Of a stretch of DNA of 64,000 bases, positions 10,499 to 23,175 are shown piece by piece. The notes beneath the pieces were generated by a model, which searched no databases, had not been told where the DNA came from, and saw only the letters and a program-made list of their open reading frames with translations. This DNA comes from Zygnema cylindricum. Taxonomy: Eukaryota; Streptophyta; Zygnematophyceae; Zygnematales; Zygnemataceae. Position 1 is the first letter of the stretch; each line of letters begins with the position of its first letter. The DNA lies in contig JBBHKE010001623.1 in assembly GCA_037447655.1 (NCBI GenBank), forward strand, positions 67,949 to 131,948, in the 5' to 3' direction. Both the position numbers and the translations under genes were made by a program.

Positions 10499-11535
10499 CT
10501 CTACCCATATTCAACGAATCTGGATTCATTTACTGGGAAGCTTTGATGACAAGGGCATTATGTGAGAAACGATACTGGGGTATTACTAGTGGACAAGTGA
10601 AACGTCCATCTCAAGGAACTCCACCAGGGTTTGGAGGAGTGAGGTTTTTTGCAGTAGGATCTGCTCCAACGGAGGAGACAGATGAGGGGGACAGCAGTAT
10701 GTCAGAAAAAGGGAAAGGAAAGGAGACACCTCTCCCTCCTATTGCCATGACACCTGGAGCGGTAGTCGTGAAGACCGAGGAAAACGACATTAAGATGTGG
10801 GAGTACACCAACATGAATGCAAGGCACTTCATTTTGAGGCACCTCACCCAAGCGTTGGCAACTTCTCACCTTGAAATCTTCAAGGCTGAGGAGTTGTGGA
10901 TGACCTTAGTGGAGATCTATAGAGCTAGCACCATTCAAGAGCTTTAGCTGGCTGAGCAAAGGCTGATCCGTTACACTTTCAAAGGAGAAAGATGTTAGAC
11001 TATTGCACCGATCTCTCTTGTCTATACATGGAGATGGAGAGTGCCAGATGGACAGGCACTATGAAGATGAAAGTTAACACTCTCATCATGAAGTTGCAGA
11101 GGAGTATGAAAATATAGTATACCGAGTGCAACAAATGGATGATAGTGCTTGGAAGTGGAGCACCGTGGTTCTAATGATACTTGTACAGGAAAACATTATT
11201 GAGATCCGAAGAGGAGGAAAGAGCGTGCAAGCTCTGGCTGCCGGAAGTGACCGGTCGAGGAAGGATTCGAAGTAGCCGTACCACTGTTTCAAAGGGGAAA
11301 AAGATCAATCTGGAGAACCGAGGACTCCAAAGGGTCCTTATCATTTTTGCAAAAAGCTAGGGCATTTCAAAGCTGATTGCATCAAGCTATCGCAGTTGAG
11401 GCTCCAAGAAAATTGTGGAAATGGTTCTTCCGGAGGGAAGAAGAAAGCACTTGTGGTCACACGAGTGAAAGGAGAGACCGAGGAGGACGAGTCCTCCGAG
11501 GAGGAGGATGGTGAGCTCATTTTTGACAGAATCTA
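10484..11535 (+). pseudogene. element A gag, broken
   Basis: Structural nucleocapsid protein. An open stretch to 10945 includes GFIYWEALM and WGITSGQVK, which match the gag of elements C and D, and ends at a TAG. Downstream frames continue the gag (QRLYENIV-like region about 11090). The zinc knuckle at about 11336-11390 reads YHFCKKLGHFKADC: the first cysteine of CX2C is lost. An acidic tail (EEDESSEEEDGE) follows. Compared with element D, the N-terminus is also out of frame with the ATG in the LTR. Confidence 0.8.
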
Positions 11536-12665
11536 GAGGAGAAGGAGATCCCTCGAAAACAAAAGTGTGCCCTAGGAGCCATTCGGGAAGCACCAGAGGA
11601 GAGTTGGATCATCGACTGAGGAGCATCCATGCATATGTGTCGTGACAGGCACCTCTTCACTAAGCTAAGAAAGATCCCTACTGTGGAAATACAGTATGGG
11701 GATGGGAGAGTAGTTACCACAGATCTAGTGGGATCTGTAGATCTGAAAGTCTTAGTGGGGGGTAAGACCTCTATTCTCACCTTCTCAGATGTGCTCTACA
11801 TTCCTCAGTTGAGTAAGAATCTTGTGTCTACTTCTGCATTAGATGACAAGGATTTTGATACCTTCACTAGAAAAGGAGTCTTTACAGCTAAGTATGGAGA
11901 TGAAGTCTACTTCACAGCTGATAAGGGTAGCGAAGGAATGTTTAGGCTTAATCTGAGTAATGAAAAGAAGAGTGCTTACTATGGTGGTGTTCCGAGCATG
12001 ATGATCTGGCATAAGCGTTTGGGACATGTGCATTTTGATAGACTGAGGGAAATGAAGATGCTGGGTGTAGTAGAGGGCATTCAGTTTGGGGATAATGAGA
12101 TGATGGATGACTGTAGTGGTTGTGCCCAAGGTAAGGCTCACAAACTTCCCTTTCCCAAAACTGCCACGTATAGAGGTGAAAAAGTACTAGATCTGGTCCA
12201 CACAGATATCTGGGGACCAGGAAGGGTGCCTTCGGATGGAGGAAAGAGGTATATGTTGACAATTACCGATGATTGGTCCAGATATTCCAGAGTCTACTTC
12301 TTGAAAACAAAGTTCTGAAACACCAAAATACTTTAAAGATTACAAAGCTTGGAGTGAGAAGTTCCACGGAACTACCATTAAGAGAATAAGGAGTGATAAT
12401 GGGGGAGAGTACACCTCTAACCAATTTGAGGATTATTTGAGAGATGAGGGAGTTCAGCATCAGAAAACTGTACCGAATAATCCAGAACAAAATGGGGTAG
12501 CTGAGAGGTTAAACCGGACTTTGGGAGATAGTGTGTGCTGCATGTTGGCAGATAAGAAAATAGGAAGAAGATTTTGGGCAGAGGCCATGAACTGTGCTAA
12601 CTACATTAAAAATAGAGTCCTAACCACAGCTATTAAAGGAATGACCCCTTATGAGAGGTGGGTTG
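11536..12665 (+). pseudogene. element A protease and integrase, broken
   Basis: The protease active site Asp-Ser-Gly is damaged: at about 11612-11625 the frame reads I-I-D-stop-G-A. Integrase follows, with WHKRLGHVHFDRL and CSGC of the HHCC zinc domain (11.99-12.13 kb) and catalytic core motifs DLVHTDIWGP and SDNGGEY with PNNPEQNGVAERLN. A frameshift at about 12316 splits the core. The frame stops where the nested element starts at 12666. Confidence 0.88.
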
Positions 12666-13941
12666 TGTTGTTTTTGAAAAGTTAGTTTCGTGCGAATACG
12701 GCGTTTTGTGCGTACGCGATGTTTCGTGCGTACGCATTTACGTGATATACTGTGTAGGTTCGAAAGGATTTGCGGATTGGGGGAGTAAGTGTACGAGCAA
12801 AATTAAAGTGACGTGTGAGTGGCGCGAACAAACATTTGAAAATGTACGGCGGATCGCGAAGCGATCCGATATGAAATATGAATTGTTTGAAACGTACGAC
12901 GTACAAATGAAGTGACGCGAAGAAGCGTACGAAAAACAGAATGCGACAAGCTAAAATATTACGTCGCACGTACAAAACAGTTTGCGACAGGCGCATTTAT
13001 TGCAAACGACGTATATTCAGTACGGAAAAGATTTAGAAGGTACGGATTAATTTTCGGCAGTAGTTCGAGGTACACGTGGAGGGCGGACGGCGTCCGCCGA
13101 TATTTTCAAGAGATCGTATTGTTTGATGACGTGTTATTAAGTGGACGGTACATATGCGATGTCGGTTCACTACGTGGACTTATCGACAAGTGACTAAGCA
13201 AGTTGTCACTTATGACGCGGATATGTGGATGCGTCGGTGTAGATATTTGAATAAACATTTTCTTGTCGTATATGTATTAATAAATTAGAGTTGATTATAA
13301 TGTTTATATTTAAGTGATCAATTAGGGTTTTTGACAATTTATTTTGTGAGTGTACGATGTCGTACTTGCAGACAAGTGTACGGTTACGATTGCTTGACTC
13401 TCAGGTGTACGCTTACGATTAGTTTGATTTAGTGACAGTTACGTAATTTACTTTGGTTATTTTGACACTTAGTGATTCATTGACAGCTCACAAGTGTATA
13501 TATAGGAATGAGCTTTGTTAGAAATTAATAATCAATGCTGGTTAGTAAAGTGGGGACCGAAGATGTAGACTTTTAGGGTTGCCGATTAGGTCATGCATTT
13601 GAGTAATATGTTTATTGATATACTTTTGTTTATCTAATGTTTATGTGAGATTGCACTCTTTTTGTTATTATTTTTTTATGTTATTTTATGTTTGTTTGAT
13701 ATGCATTATTTATGCATTTGTCCTAGGGTTTGCTTATGTTGATTATTCCATCAAACCTTAGATGTTGTCATAGGGTTTATTTATGTTGATTATTCCATGA
13801 AACCCTAAATGTTGTTTGTTGCGTCTATGTACGCATATGGAGGATGCATTTCATATGATTGTTTGTCGACCTATTTTTGATTAGCTTTTTGCATGATAGT
13901 TTGGGTCGCTTCTGCGGTCTATTTTAGACCAAAGAACAACA
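12666..13941. mobile_element. solo-LTR-like insertion nested in element A integrase
   Basis: The 1276-bp insert starts TGTTGTT and ends AACAACA, so it has TG...CA ends with 7-bp inverted termini. It is flanked by an exact 5-bp duplication, GGTTG (12661-12665, 13942-13946). Removing it and one GGTTG rejoins the pol reading frame between TPYERW and KKPNVSHL. No coding domain is seen inside. An internal tandem repeat lies at 13723-13818 (AGGGTTT...AAACCCT units of about 50 bp). A short non-autonomous TIR transposon is the alternative. Confidence 0.8.
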
Positions 13942-13946
13942 GGTTG

Positions 13947-16087
13947 GAAAGAAACCGAATGTTTCCCACTTGAAAGTATTCGGTAGTCAAGTTTACAGTC
14001 TTGACACAGAAAAGAAAAATTGGAAACTAGATGCTAAAGGGAAACCGGAATATTTTGTGGGATATGATGAGGATGTCAAGGGTTATAGAGTCTATGACTT
14101 AGCTAAACAAGATATCATTTTGGTAAAGCATCAAGTTGTCATGGATGAATGGAAGTCTTTTGATCCCTTCAAATACACTTGGAAAATCAGAATCAGCTTT
14201 GAGTCCGAGAGTGAAGAGGACTTAGATCTTCCCAAAAGGGACACTAGTGAAAACATTATTGTAGATCCATGGGAGATAAAAGATGGGGGAGATATACCAG
14301 AATCTCCTCATATTCCTACACCCTTTGAGGAAGAGGAGTCAGAACCGGTTCCCATGGATAGGGGAGCTGATGAGACATTTCGGAGGAATCCAAGACTTCC
14401 CTCCATTCCAGCTTCGGACTTTGAGGGAGGACGGAGGAGAAGCAAAAGGCTTCAAGAAAAACAGGCTGATTGCAAGGTAACAAAGCTTTCTCATCCAGAT
14501 GAGCTTGAGTCATACTCGGAGGCAATGGACAGTCTGCAGAAAGAAAGGTGGGTCAGAGCCATAAATGATGAGATGGCTTCAATCATGGAGGCAAATACTT
14601 GGGAGCTGGTGGACTATGTTCTAGATAGAAAACCCATTGGGTGTAAATGGGTATTTAAACTGAAACTGAATCCAGATAACACCATTCAGAGATTTAAGGC
14701 TCGGCTGGTGGCAAAAGGGTTCACTAAAAAACAAGGGAAAGATTATGAGGAGACCTTTGCTCCGGTAGTTCGATTCCCATCTGTAAGGATTCTCATTAGT
14801 CTAGCAGCAGCGCAAGACATGGAAATTCACCAGATGCATATCAAAACCGCCTTCCTCAATGGTGAACTAGAGAAAGAAATCTTCATGCAGCATCTAGAGG
14901 GCTTTGTAGAAGAAGGAGAGGAAAGCAAAGTCTGCAAACTTATAGAGTCCTTATATGGACTAAAGCAGGCCCCCAAACAGTGGAATAAGAAACTAGATGA
15001 ATTTCTTACCAGTCTAGGGTAAATTCGGATCATTTCTGACCATTCGATTAATATGATTGAGGATGAGAATGGTGTGATTTTTATTGCAATTTATGTGGAT
15101 GATTTGCTGGTATTGAGTAAGTCTATGGAGAAAAAAAAAAGGTTAAAGAAAGATCTTGGAAGTAGATTTGACATGAAGGATTTAGGAGAGGCTAAATATA
15201 TTCTGGGAATTCAAATGGAAAGAAATACGAAGAAGAGGATCATCAGACTTACACAGAAAGAGGCTATAGGAAATATGCTGGAGAAATTCCAGATGGAGAA
15301 TGCAAACAGTTGTACCACTCCCATGGACTTGAAGAAAGTAAGTGATGGAAGTATAAAACGGGGAGTGATAATGTTAGATGATCAGATGAGTTCTAAAGAG
15401 AGGCAGTATATAAAGTCTATTTGCTACAGACAGGTTGTAGGAAGTTTGATTTACTTTATTAATTGTACTAGGCCTGACTTAGCTGCAGCAGTTGGAGTCA
15501 TCAATAGGAGTCTTAATGATCCTAAAAAGAGAGACTGGGAGGCAGCCAAGAGAGTAATGAGATACCTAGTGGGAACTAGGGATCTATGGTTGCATTTGGG
15601 AGGGGAGCACACTGACATCACTACTTGGAGTGATGTTAGTGATGGTGATGCACCTATGAGAAGATGTACTTCTGGGTATGTATTGTATGTGGGGGAAGGT
15701 GCTTGTTGTTGGAGCATCAAGCAACAAAAGGTTGCTGCTCAGTCCACTATGGAGGCTGAGTACATAACCTCTTGTTCTACAATGAAAGAGCTGATGTGGG
15801 TGAAGTCATTGTTGCAAGAATTGGGGTACATGAAGAAGGGAGTAAATGAAGTGTTTTGTGACAATCAGGCTGCAATTGCAATTGCAGCCAATCCAAAACA
15901 CCATTTCAAAGCTAAGCATATGGATATAAGATTGAGCTTTGTGAGGGAAAAAGTGGAAAATAAAATTGTGAATTTGGTATATAGAAGTGATGGGGAAATG
16001 GTGGCTGATATTATGACAAAGCCTGTGCCGTCTCCTAAGCTAAAGTATTGTAGAGAAAAATGTGGATTAAAACAGAAATTAAATTAG
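13947..16087 (+). pseudogene. element A reverse transcriptase and RNase H, broken
   Basis: Copia RT: PIGCKWVFKLKLNPDNTIQR, then FAPVVRFPSVRIL, LYGLKQAPKQW and the catalytic YVDDLLVLSK. A stop at 15020-15022 and a short shift before 15053 split RT ahead of YVDD. RNase H follows, with TMEAEYI and FCDNQAAIAIA, and the end motif DIMTKPVPSPKLK. Only one main break interrupts this part, so it is the best-preserved pol segment in the window. Confidence 0.9.
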
Positions 16088-16105
16088 ACTAGAAAATAAG
16101 GGGAG

Positions 16106-17100
16106 TGTTGAAATCACTAGATTTAGGGGAGGTATTTTCTAGGTCTTAATTAAAATAAGAAAGAAAAGAAAAGCAGAGGCAGCTTGCCTCCACCTTCTCT
16201 CTCTGACCCACATACTTGTTGTAGTCACTAAAAAAAAGAGAGGGCGGTGGAGCCATGGGTGCCTTAGCTCCATAGGCAGGGCTTAAGAGTGACCTAAGTC
16301 ACTCTCAACCAAAAAGGTTGAGTCCGCTAGGACTCGAACCTCCAACCGGTAGGGCGAGGCGTAGCTGTCAACCCTTACCAGTCTGTCGTAGTAGTCCGTT
16401 AGGATACATAGGGTTTGATAGCTATTTAAACAATAGATAGACAACTAATCCGATTAACAGAATTACAAATAGGATACATAGAAACTAGTTGGGAAATTAA
16501 GTGCGCACGAAACAAATGTACCGGACATTTGTTTTGAACGGCTGGGAACTAAAGCCTACTTAGATCAGATGGCTCACATCATCGCTGAGATCATGGAATC
16601 ACCGCTTTGGCAGTTTGCGGATGTAACATAACCTAGCAACACGTGGCAATATGTCATTGGGAAGCCGGAATCCTGGGGAGCGTGAGGACAAGTCGGAGAA
16701 GACAGGCGTCCATTCCATGGCATGTCGTACACATGCCGTATAGAAAGTACATCGGCCATGGTACTTTTCTGTACTTTACAGTCTTTTGATTGGTCCCGTA
16801 TTTCAGTATATAGGGGTTGTGAGAGGGTTTGGGGCTTAGTGGATTGAGGAGGTAGCCGTCTCTCTCCCAAGAAGCTTGTATAAATATTGGCATCTTTGCC
16901 GCTTGATAATTAATCGCCTGGTAAGGCGTTTTCAGTGATTATTTTTGCTCTGGACTCAAGGGAGTCTAGACTGCACAAGGGAGCAGTAAAGTTATCTATT
17001 TATCTGCTAGGATAGCAGTTGCTTTCGTTGAAAGTGGGTTACTCAAAAAACTACCTTGAGGCTTCCTCATTCTTGGTCCAAATGGAGGAACAGGATTGTA
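16106..17100 (+). repeat. 3' LTR of element A
   Basis: Starts TGTTGAAATC right after a purine tract and ends GGATTGTA. Same layout as the 5' LTR, with TATAAATATT at about 16879-16888. Terminal CA has mutated to TA. Confidence 0.93.
16164..16388 (-). ncRNA. candidate LTR-antisense Pol III unit 4 (element A 3' LTR)
   Basis: The minus strand has the B box GGTTCGAGTCC (16340-16330), a perfect match to the tRNA consensus, with an A-like box TGGTAAGGG about 40 bp upstream. The hairpin is at 16186-16254 with its conserved loop, then T runs. This is the most tRNA-like copy of the module. Confidence 0.45.
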
Positions 17101-17105
17101 GTAAC

Positions 17106-18180
17106 AATGAAAAATCAACGAAAAAAAGAAGTCTTTTTCCACTCAGAAGCCCGATGTTGGAATAAATAGACGTTAATATGTTGCAAAAATATCAAACTTT
17201 ACGTTTGTTTATCGTATTTCGTAAAAAGTACCTAATAACTATGGGGGTGAGGATATTACAAAGTTTTATCTGGCAACCGGTTGATTGGAAGCATTCCGTC
17301 GTCCATCGATCAACTGATATTTCTCTCCACATTGTAAGTCGCATTTCATTTGAATAAATGTATTTTCTTGATATATAGAACCTAATTATTTAATGAGTAA
17401 AGTTTCAATCAAAGTGGCGAGGGTCAGAAAAGATAAGGGCTGGTGTCTGGGGTGATAGCTTTTTAAGCAATCAAAAAATGAATTATGAAGAGTTAAGTGA
17501 TTTAAATTTGCGTTACCCAAGTCCTTGATGAAGTTATTTTGTTCGATTGATGCATATTTACCTTTTTTTTCATTACCGTAGCACTCACTCCATCGAACCC
17601 AAAGCCCGTTCAATATTGGTATCTTGCAATCTGCGATTGATTTATTTTATAAAATTAACAGGATCCAAACTTGTGCCCATATAATAAATTTAGTGATACC
17701 CACCTGTTGATCTTCATTTTAGACTGCCTCGGCTTCTTTCTATATTTCTATTTAGACCTAGAAAATACTAATAAATCCATTAGTTTCTACATTTTCTTTC
17801 ACAACTTAGAATAAAAAACGAGAAAATCCGCAATCACACCAAAAAATAGAAATTACCACCGTACAAGTTGCGTTACTTTAAAACTTTATACGTACAGTAG
17901 TTTGTCGTCTAGCGCGATGCAATATGTCGTGTAGTGCATTTCGACCCACTTTCGCGTCCTTTCAACACATTTTCAAACTTTACATCAAATCACCTTGCGA
18001 GGTGATTTGAAATAAAGTCGAAGAAGGTGAGTGAATAGGAAGACGCTGTCGCACGTGTCTGAAGTTTTTTACAATTTTTGTGCATAGAGGACCAAAAAAG
18101 AAAACACACTTCACGTTTCCAGTCTGTGCGTACTGTTTTCCGTGGGCTGATATCTGTACACGCCGTCTTTCTCAAACACA
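17106..18180. other. spacer, no gene seen
   Basis: AT-rich. A short AGACCTAGAAAATAC match at about 17755 resembles the start region of the LTRs, so an LTR scrap may lie here. Confidence 0.4.
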
Positions 18181-18182
18181 CG

Positions 18183-18375
18183 TGTCTTCACACATACGAC
18201 GTAGGAAAAGTATTGGCCACCGTCGGCAATATTGGAAGACGAAAAACGAAACCGCATTTCTGTGCGACAACGAAAGGTGTCTTCACACATACGGCGTAGG
18301 AAAAATATTGGCCACTTGTCGGCAAGTTGGAAGACGAAAAACGAAACCGCATTTCTGTGAGAGAGCGAAAGGTAT
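18183..18375. repeat. two-copy tandem repeat, about 97 bp
   Basis: GTCTTCACACATACG... with TTGGAAGACGAAAAACGAAA occurs twice in a row (18184-18280, 18281-18375) at about 90% identity. Confidence 0.85.
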
Positions 18376-18915
18376 TTTAGGGTTACGACACGTCGACAAT
18401 GTGGCGAACGGATATTACGTAGTCACAAAAATTGTACAGCTTGCGGAGAGACGCCTCAAATTGAAGCCGAGTGGATGTTTCGCCTCATTTTATGTACCCT
18501 TTCATCTGTCACATTGTTTTGTACTCGTCTACGTAAGTCGCTTTTTTAAGTAACATGTTATTTGCGTTTTTATCCGAATGCACTGAAAGTTGTACGGAGA
18601 ATCTTCACTAAAAAACAAAGTAACAAGACTAAGTTTCGCTTACATGCGAAAGTACTCTAAGTTATTCTAACTTCCCACGTCCACCTAATTTGATATGTGC
18701 GGGTCATCTGATGACCTACACTATTTCTGTAGTTCGCTGATATTTTCGCAAGTGTTTTTGTTCGCAATGTTGTACAGTAAATCATTATCGCGAATAGTCC
18801 GTTGTAATACTTGCCGATTGTCCTCACGCCACATAACTAAAGTTGGTACCGCCATCGGCCGTAAAGAATCTTTTATATCAGATTGCTTCGACAAATCAAT
18901 CCGCTGCGTACTTCT

Positions 18916-19520
18916 CAAAGTTTCGTACCGTCGCATTAAATGTCGCGACACTCTTTGCGTAAGATTGAGTCGTATGTCTACATCCAAATCGCTTCGCGAT
19001 CCTCCACATAATGGTACGGCCCCATGTAGTTGTAACTTAGCATACTCTTTGGATTTTAGCGCGCATCCGGCGGACCTGTATTTCAAGTGTCTCTATATAT
19101 TCTCTCGAGATTATTACTTAAGTTTGTGACGACTGTATACATCAACAATACCTGTGACGGCTGTCACAGTATACAATCTGTCTTTACCGCACCGTATTTT
19201 TTTGAAATTTTTTGAAGAGTCGCAAGACACATCGTTATTTTTGAAACGATTTGGTATGTCGCATGTCAGTGGGTGACATCGTAGACGTACAACCTTGCAG
19301 CCCGTGGGTGTACGACATGCCTTTGCGTAAACCTCGCTTGTCCCGCCGCCATGACTTGGCAGATCTTTCACCTTCGCATATTTTTCAACTTTGCGTGAAA
19401 TGACACTGTAGCAATACGCTACGTACCTCTCAAAGCTTCGTACTGTTGCATTACATGTCGCGACCCTCTTCGTACAAGATTGCGTGGTATCTCTACATTC
19501 GGATCGCTTCGCGATTCTCC
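18916..19520. repeat. pair of ~95-bp direct repeats 515 bp apart
   Basis: 18916-19010 and 19431-19520 share CTCAAAG(T/C)TTCGTAC and ATCGCTTCGCGAT blocks. The palindrome GATCGCGAAGCGATC also occurs at about 12853 inside the nested insert. Function unknown. Confidence 0.65.
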
Positions 19521-19526
19521 TAGTAA

Positions 19527-20938
19527 GGGTCGAGTTCCATCAGTCAAAGTGGGGTAGTTTACAAAATTCCGCAACTATCCGTACCAAACCGTACCGCTTA
19601 TTTTGTTTTTATACGCGAAACAACATTACAGAGAATCTTGCCAATACTCTCCGAAGGTCTCGGAGGTAATGCTGACCGTTGGATGTTCATCCATGAGGCG
19701 TTGACTTCATTTTTCGCTGTAGCTGCCAACGTACCTGTAGGAGGTGGGTTGGCAAATACAGAAAAAAAATAATCGTGACAAGCTGGACAAATAAGCTACG
19801 TGTCACGATGGAAAACTAACGAAAATTGACGAAATTTGCACATGGTATGTACTTTTCAAAATGCAACTGAAAATTAAAAAAATAATCTCGAAACGGTCCT
19901 TTGTCGTGCAATTTATTTTGTCACACTATTTCTGACAAAGGACTTTCATCATGTTCAAAAATAGGAACCCTAAAAAATGAGCTGGCGTAAAACACTTGCG
20001 TTTGGAGAAAGTACAAAAGTTCTGTCGTATTATGGGCAAGTGAAGATTTGAAGGGAAATTTGTCGGTGTGAAGATTCTTAAAATACTTTTAATATCCAGT
20101 CAAAACCCACGTGGCGCCACTCAATGTATAACACGTGGATTACAAACTCTTCGTGATGGGACATCGACTCAGAGCGTTGTTCTATTTAGCGGTCTCATTA
20201 AACGTAAAAAAATCGTTTACATAAGCCATCGTTCCATTGTGTCGGGTTAGTAACCGACATTTAATTTCCGAGGCAAAATTTGATTGGCCACGTAATAGAT
20301 GAAAACGATTTTGGAAATCTTCAAAGAATCTCTGACAACAAATTGTGACCACATATTTGTATCAGCGGAGGTAAAAAGTGACTCTTACAACGTATTGAAT
20401 AAAATCTGTACGGTGGACGAACCTTAAGATTTATAAAACCGTACAAAAATGTCTGAATGGTTAGTGGATGGCAACAGATGCGTAAAACAATATCCTGCGT
20501 TCAAAGATTTTCTTACGATTTTCGGTGGCCTCGAATTCTCCCTGGCGGAAGGCACATGTCATATGCGATGTGTACCCACCTGTTCGCGCGGTCATCGTGG
20601 ATATTTGTTCACTTTTCCATGAGGCACGATGCTATTAATTCAGGCGCTAAGAATTGACCTACTCCGGGTCACTTATTGCGAACTGAATATGTCAGATGAT
20701 GGCGTATCCGATTATGCATCCGATAATTCACGTTTTCGCCCATAAACGTAGAGAATCAAATCCCTCATTCAATAATTTTTTTTTTCTGAGATTTTATTTT
20801 TTCTGGTACAACACTATACAAAACAGTACAACTTTCAGTAAACAACGACATTTTTTCCCTAATGGAACCTTACCCTCAATTAACACGGCCCGTAGAGTTT
20901 GCCGTACGATTACAAAAATGCCTGATGGAACTTGACCC
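19527..20938. mobile_element. DNA transposon-like element, same family as 51475-52192
   Basis: Terminal inverted repeats GGGTCGAGTTCCATCAG (19527) and CTGATGGAACTTGACCC (ending 20938). Both ends align with the element at 51475-52192 read in reverse complement. Flanks are TAA and TTA, so the 3-bp duplication is not exact. It is twice as long as its relative; the extra middle has no recognisable gene. Confidence 0.6.
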
Positions 20939-21264
20939 TTACTCCGTACCAAACCACATGAGCCATCGTTGACCACATACTCCCTTAATATGTCTACATC
21001 CTGTAATGTTTTTATGGCTACACTAAAATCTGTGTGTACAAAACTAAGTCTTCAAAAACAACACTCCCTAAGAGTTGGTTTCATTCACCCATGAGATACC
21101 GCTTTCTCATGCAACTAATTGTCCGTCGTACATTTACTCCAGTTCCAACTGTCACTTACTATTGCACTTCCCAGTCCGGTAGTGCATTCTAAAATCATTG
21201 TTTTTCCACAGTGCCGTCCAATTACACACTAAAATAGAACATAAGGCAATTTTCAAAACAATAT

Positions 21265-21405
21265 CTCTCTCTCTCTCTCCCCCTCCCTCTCTCCCTCCCT
21301 CTCTCTCTCCTTCTCTCCCTCCCTCCCTCCCTCCCTCCCTCCTTCCCTCCCTCCTTCCCTCCCTTCCTCCTTCCCCCTCCATCCCTCCTTCCCTCCTCCT
21401 CCGCG
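21265..21405. repeat. CT then CCCT microsatellite
   Basis: (CT)n grading into (CCCT)n and (CCTT)n. Open frames on both strands here are artefacts of the repeat. Confidence 0.9.
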
Positions 21406-21419
21406 TGTGCGAACATAAA

Positions 21420-23175
21420 GCCGGAATATTAGGCATTGGGGTCATGATAATTCCCAAAACCCGATGCTTCCCGATAATATTAATTGCCATTTCGCCCAAA
21501 TCCTCACGTGGGTATGCTAAATAGGTGAGACCCCCGAACCTGGAATAAGGATGAGTTTATGGGAAGGCGAAAGTAATCCCCTCTCCATTCTTTTCACCAC
21601 CTGGTCGAGATAAGGGATTGGGGTCTAAGTAGTAGGCTGAGGCTTTCTCCACTGGAAATCTTAAACACTTGTCCCCTCAAAACCCATTGTTCTCATAAAG
21701 GGGGTTGTAGTTTGCTTTGGAAAGGTCACGCCAAAGCAAAAACGGAACTACAAATGAAGACACAAATGCATTACCATGTAGAAATATAGAAATAATATGA
21801 TTGGTTGTTTTAGATTTAACAATATCACCTTGCCCCAAAAAAGAGAATAAATGATGAAATATGTGAAATATAGTGAAGCAAGCTAAACATACCCCGGAAG
21901 TTAACGATGAAAATGAGAAAAAGGCGACCCCTCTCCAGATGGTATCGCAATCAAGTATAGTACTCCTTCACCCCTCGGTGTCTGCAGCCCCGAACCGACC
22001 AAACTCTTCTCGGTTTCAAACATCAAAAAGTCCAAAAATCACCCAAAAGGGAAGATAGTGCCAGCTACCCACCCGGACTATGATTTCCCACACAAGACAA
22101 ATCCCAAAACCAAGATGGCAATATAGTAAAAAACAAACAAAGATTCTCCGAAGAAGGTTTGTTGGAATTTTTGAGGGTTTTCACGAAGACACTACCGAAA
22201 AACAACCTGTCTCCTTTGGCCCCAAGTGCCTTATACATCAAAAGTTTGTCCAAGCTCGGGTCCAAAAGTCAAATCTTTGCCACGAGCCAATAAGCTCCAA
22301 GCAAGAGTAAGGGAACAAACATAAGACAAATTAATCTGTACTACCCTTGAGCAAAATGTTATGCACTAGAGTGCCACTAAATCCGAGGCCGAAAGTTATT
22401 ATTTGTTCCACTATTCCATGACAAAGTACTAAAAATGACACAAAAGTGCCACACTTTGACCTAAGGTAATTAATGGACCAAAAGTTAGCTGAACCTGAAC
22501 GGATTTCCTACTGACAGCTAACAACATAATCTAGACAACAATTTGAAAAGCTACGTGGCGCTCCACAAAGTACCCCCCAAGAGGGCTGGTGGAAACTGGT
22601 CCCGTGTAACGACATTGTAATATATGAGACGTAATAACGGTGTGGAAGCCTCGTTAAGCGAAACAAGTGTCGTTCCCTCAGTTTATCTGAGAATCTTGTT
22701 CGGTTCTGTGCACTTCTTCCTCCGTACTCTGATGACCGTACAAGGGAGAGGGGTGAGGAAATCCTTGGTGATATAAAGGCGAGCCTGTAAAACACACAAG
22801 CTTGACAACTGTCGAGCGTGCCTGAAAACATAAGAGAAGGGCACATAGCCCGGAATATTTGGCATTGGGGTCCTGCAAATAATTACCAAATGCAAATGTT
22901 GTCGAGCGTGCTTGAGAAACAGAAGAGAAAGGCACACAACCCGGAATATTCGGCATTGGGGTCCTGCAAATAATTCCCAAATGCAAATGCTTCTTATAAT
23001 AATGGTCATGCCCACTACTGCCCAAATCCCTCCCATAGATATGCATGCTAAATAGGTGAGACCCCCGAACAGGGAATAGGGATGAGTGCATGGGAAGGCG
23101 AAAGTAATCCCCTCCCCATTCCTTTCCCCACCTGGGCGGGGAAAGGGATTGGGGTCTAGGTAGTAGGCTGATATC
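21420..23175. repeat. long direct repeat and tandem repeat, probably gypsy-derived
   Basis: 21420-21645 and 22935-23173 match over most of their length (CGGAATATT.GGCATTGGGGTC, TAAATAGGTGAGACCCCCGA, GGAAGGCGAAAGTAATCCCC). The second copy overlaps a two-unit tandem repeat of about 92 bp (22805-22990, each unit starting TTGTCGAGCGTGC). The 1.3 kb between them has no clear gene. It lies 3' of the gypsy integrase on the minus strand and may be its 3' untranslated or LTR sequence. Confidence 0.55.

Larger units (their letters stand above)
9486..17100 (+). mobile_element. copia (Ty1) retrotransposon A, complete but decayed, with nested insertion
   Basis: LTRs of 998 and 995 bp (9486-10483, 16106-17100) flank gag and pol in the order gag, protease, integrase, RT, RNase H, which defines the copia superfamily. 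The 5-bp target-site duplication GTAAC is exact (9481-9485, 17101-17105). The primer-binding site directly follows the 5' LTR, and a purine-rich tract (AGAAAATAAGGGGAG) directly precedes the 3' LTR. Coding frames carry stops and frameshifts, and a 1276-bp element interrupts integrase, so it is non-autonomous today. The two LTRs are similar but differ at many sites, so the insertion is older than that of element C. Confidence 0.95.

Noticed and set aside
12665-13942. GT...AG-bounded 1.28 kb read as an intron of the copia pol gene
   Set aside because: The exact GGTTG duplication and TG/CA inverted ends explain the borders better, and retrotransposon genomes rarely keep such introns.
16164-16388. 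The B-box region as a real tRNA gene
   Set aside because: No complete cloverleaf with acceptor stem can be drawn; only A/B boxes and a T-arm-like part are present, and the place is repeated in every LTR.
18695-19129. 144-codon plus-strand and 121-codon minus-strand frames
   Set aside because: No recognisable domain, overlapping on opposite strands, and part of the region is a dispersed direct repeat.
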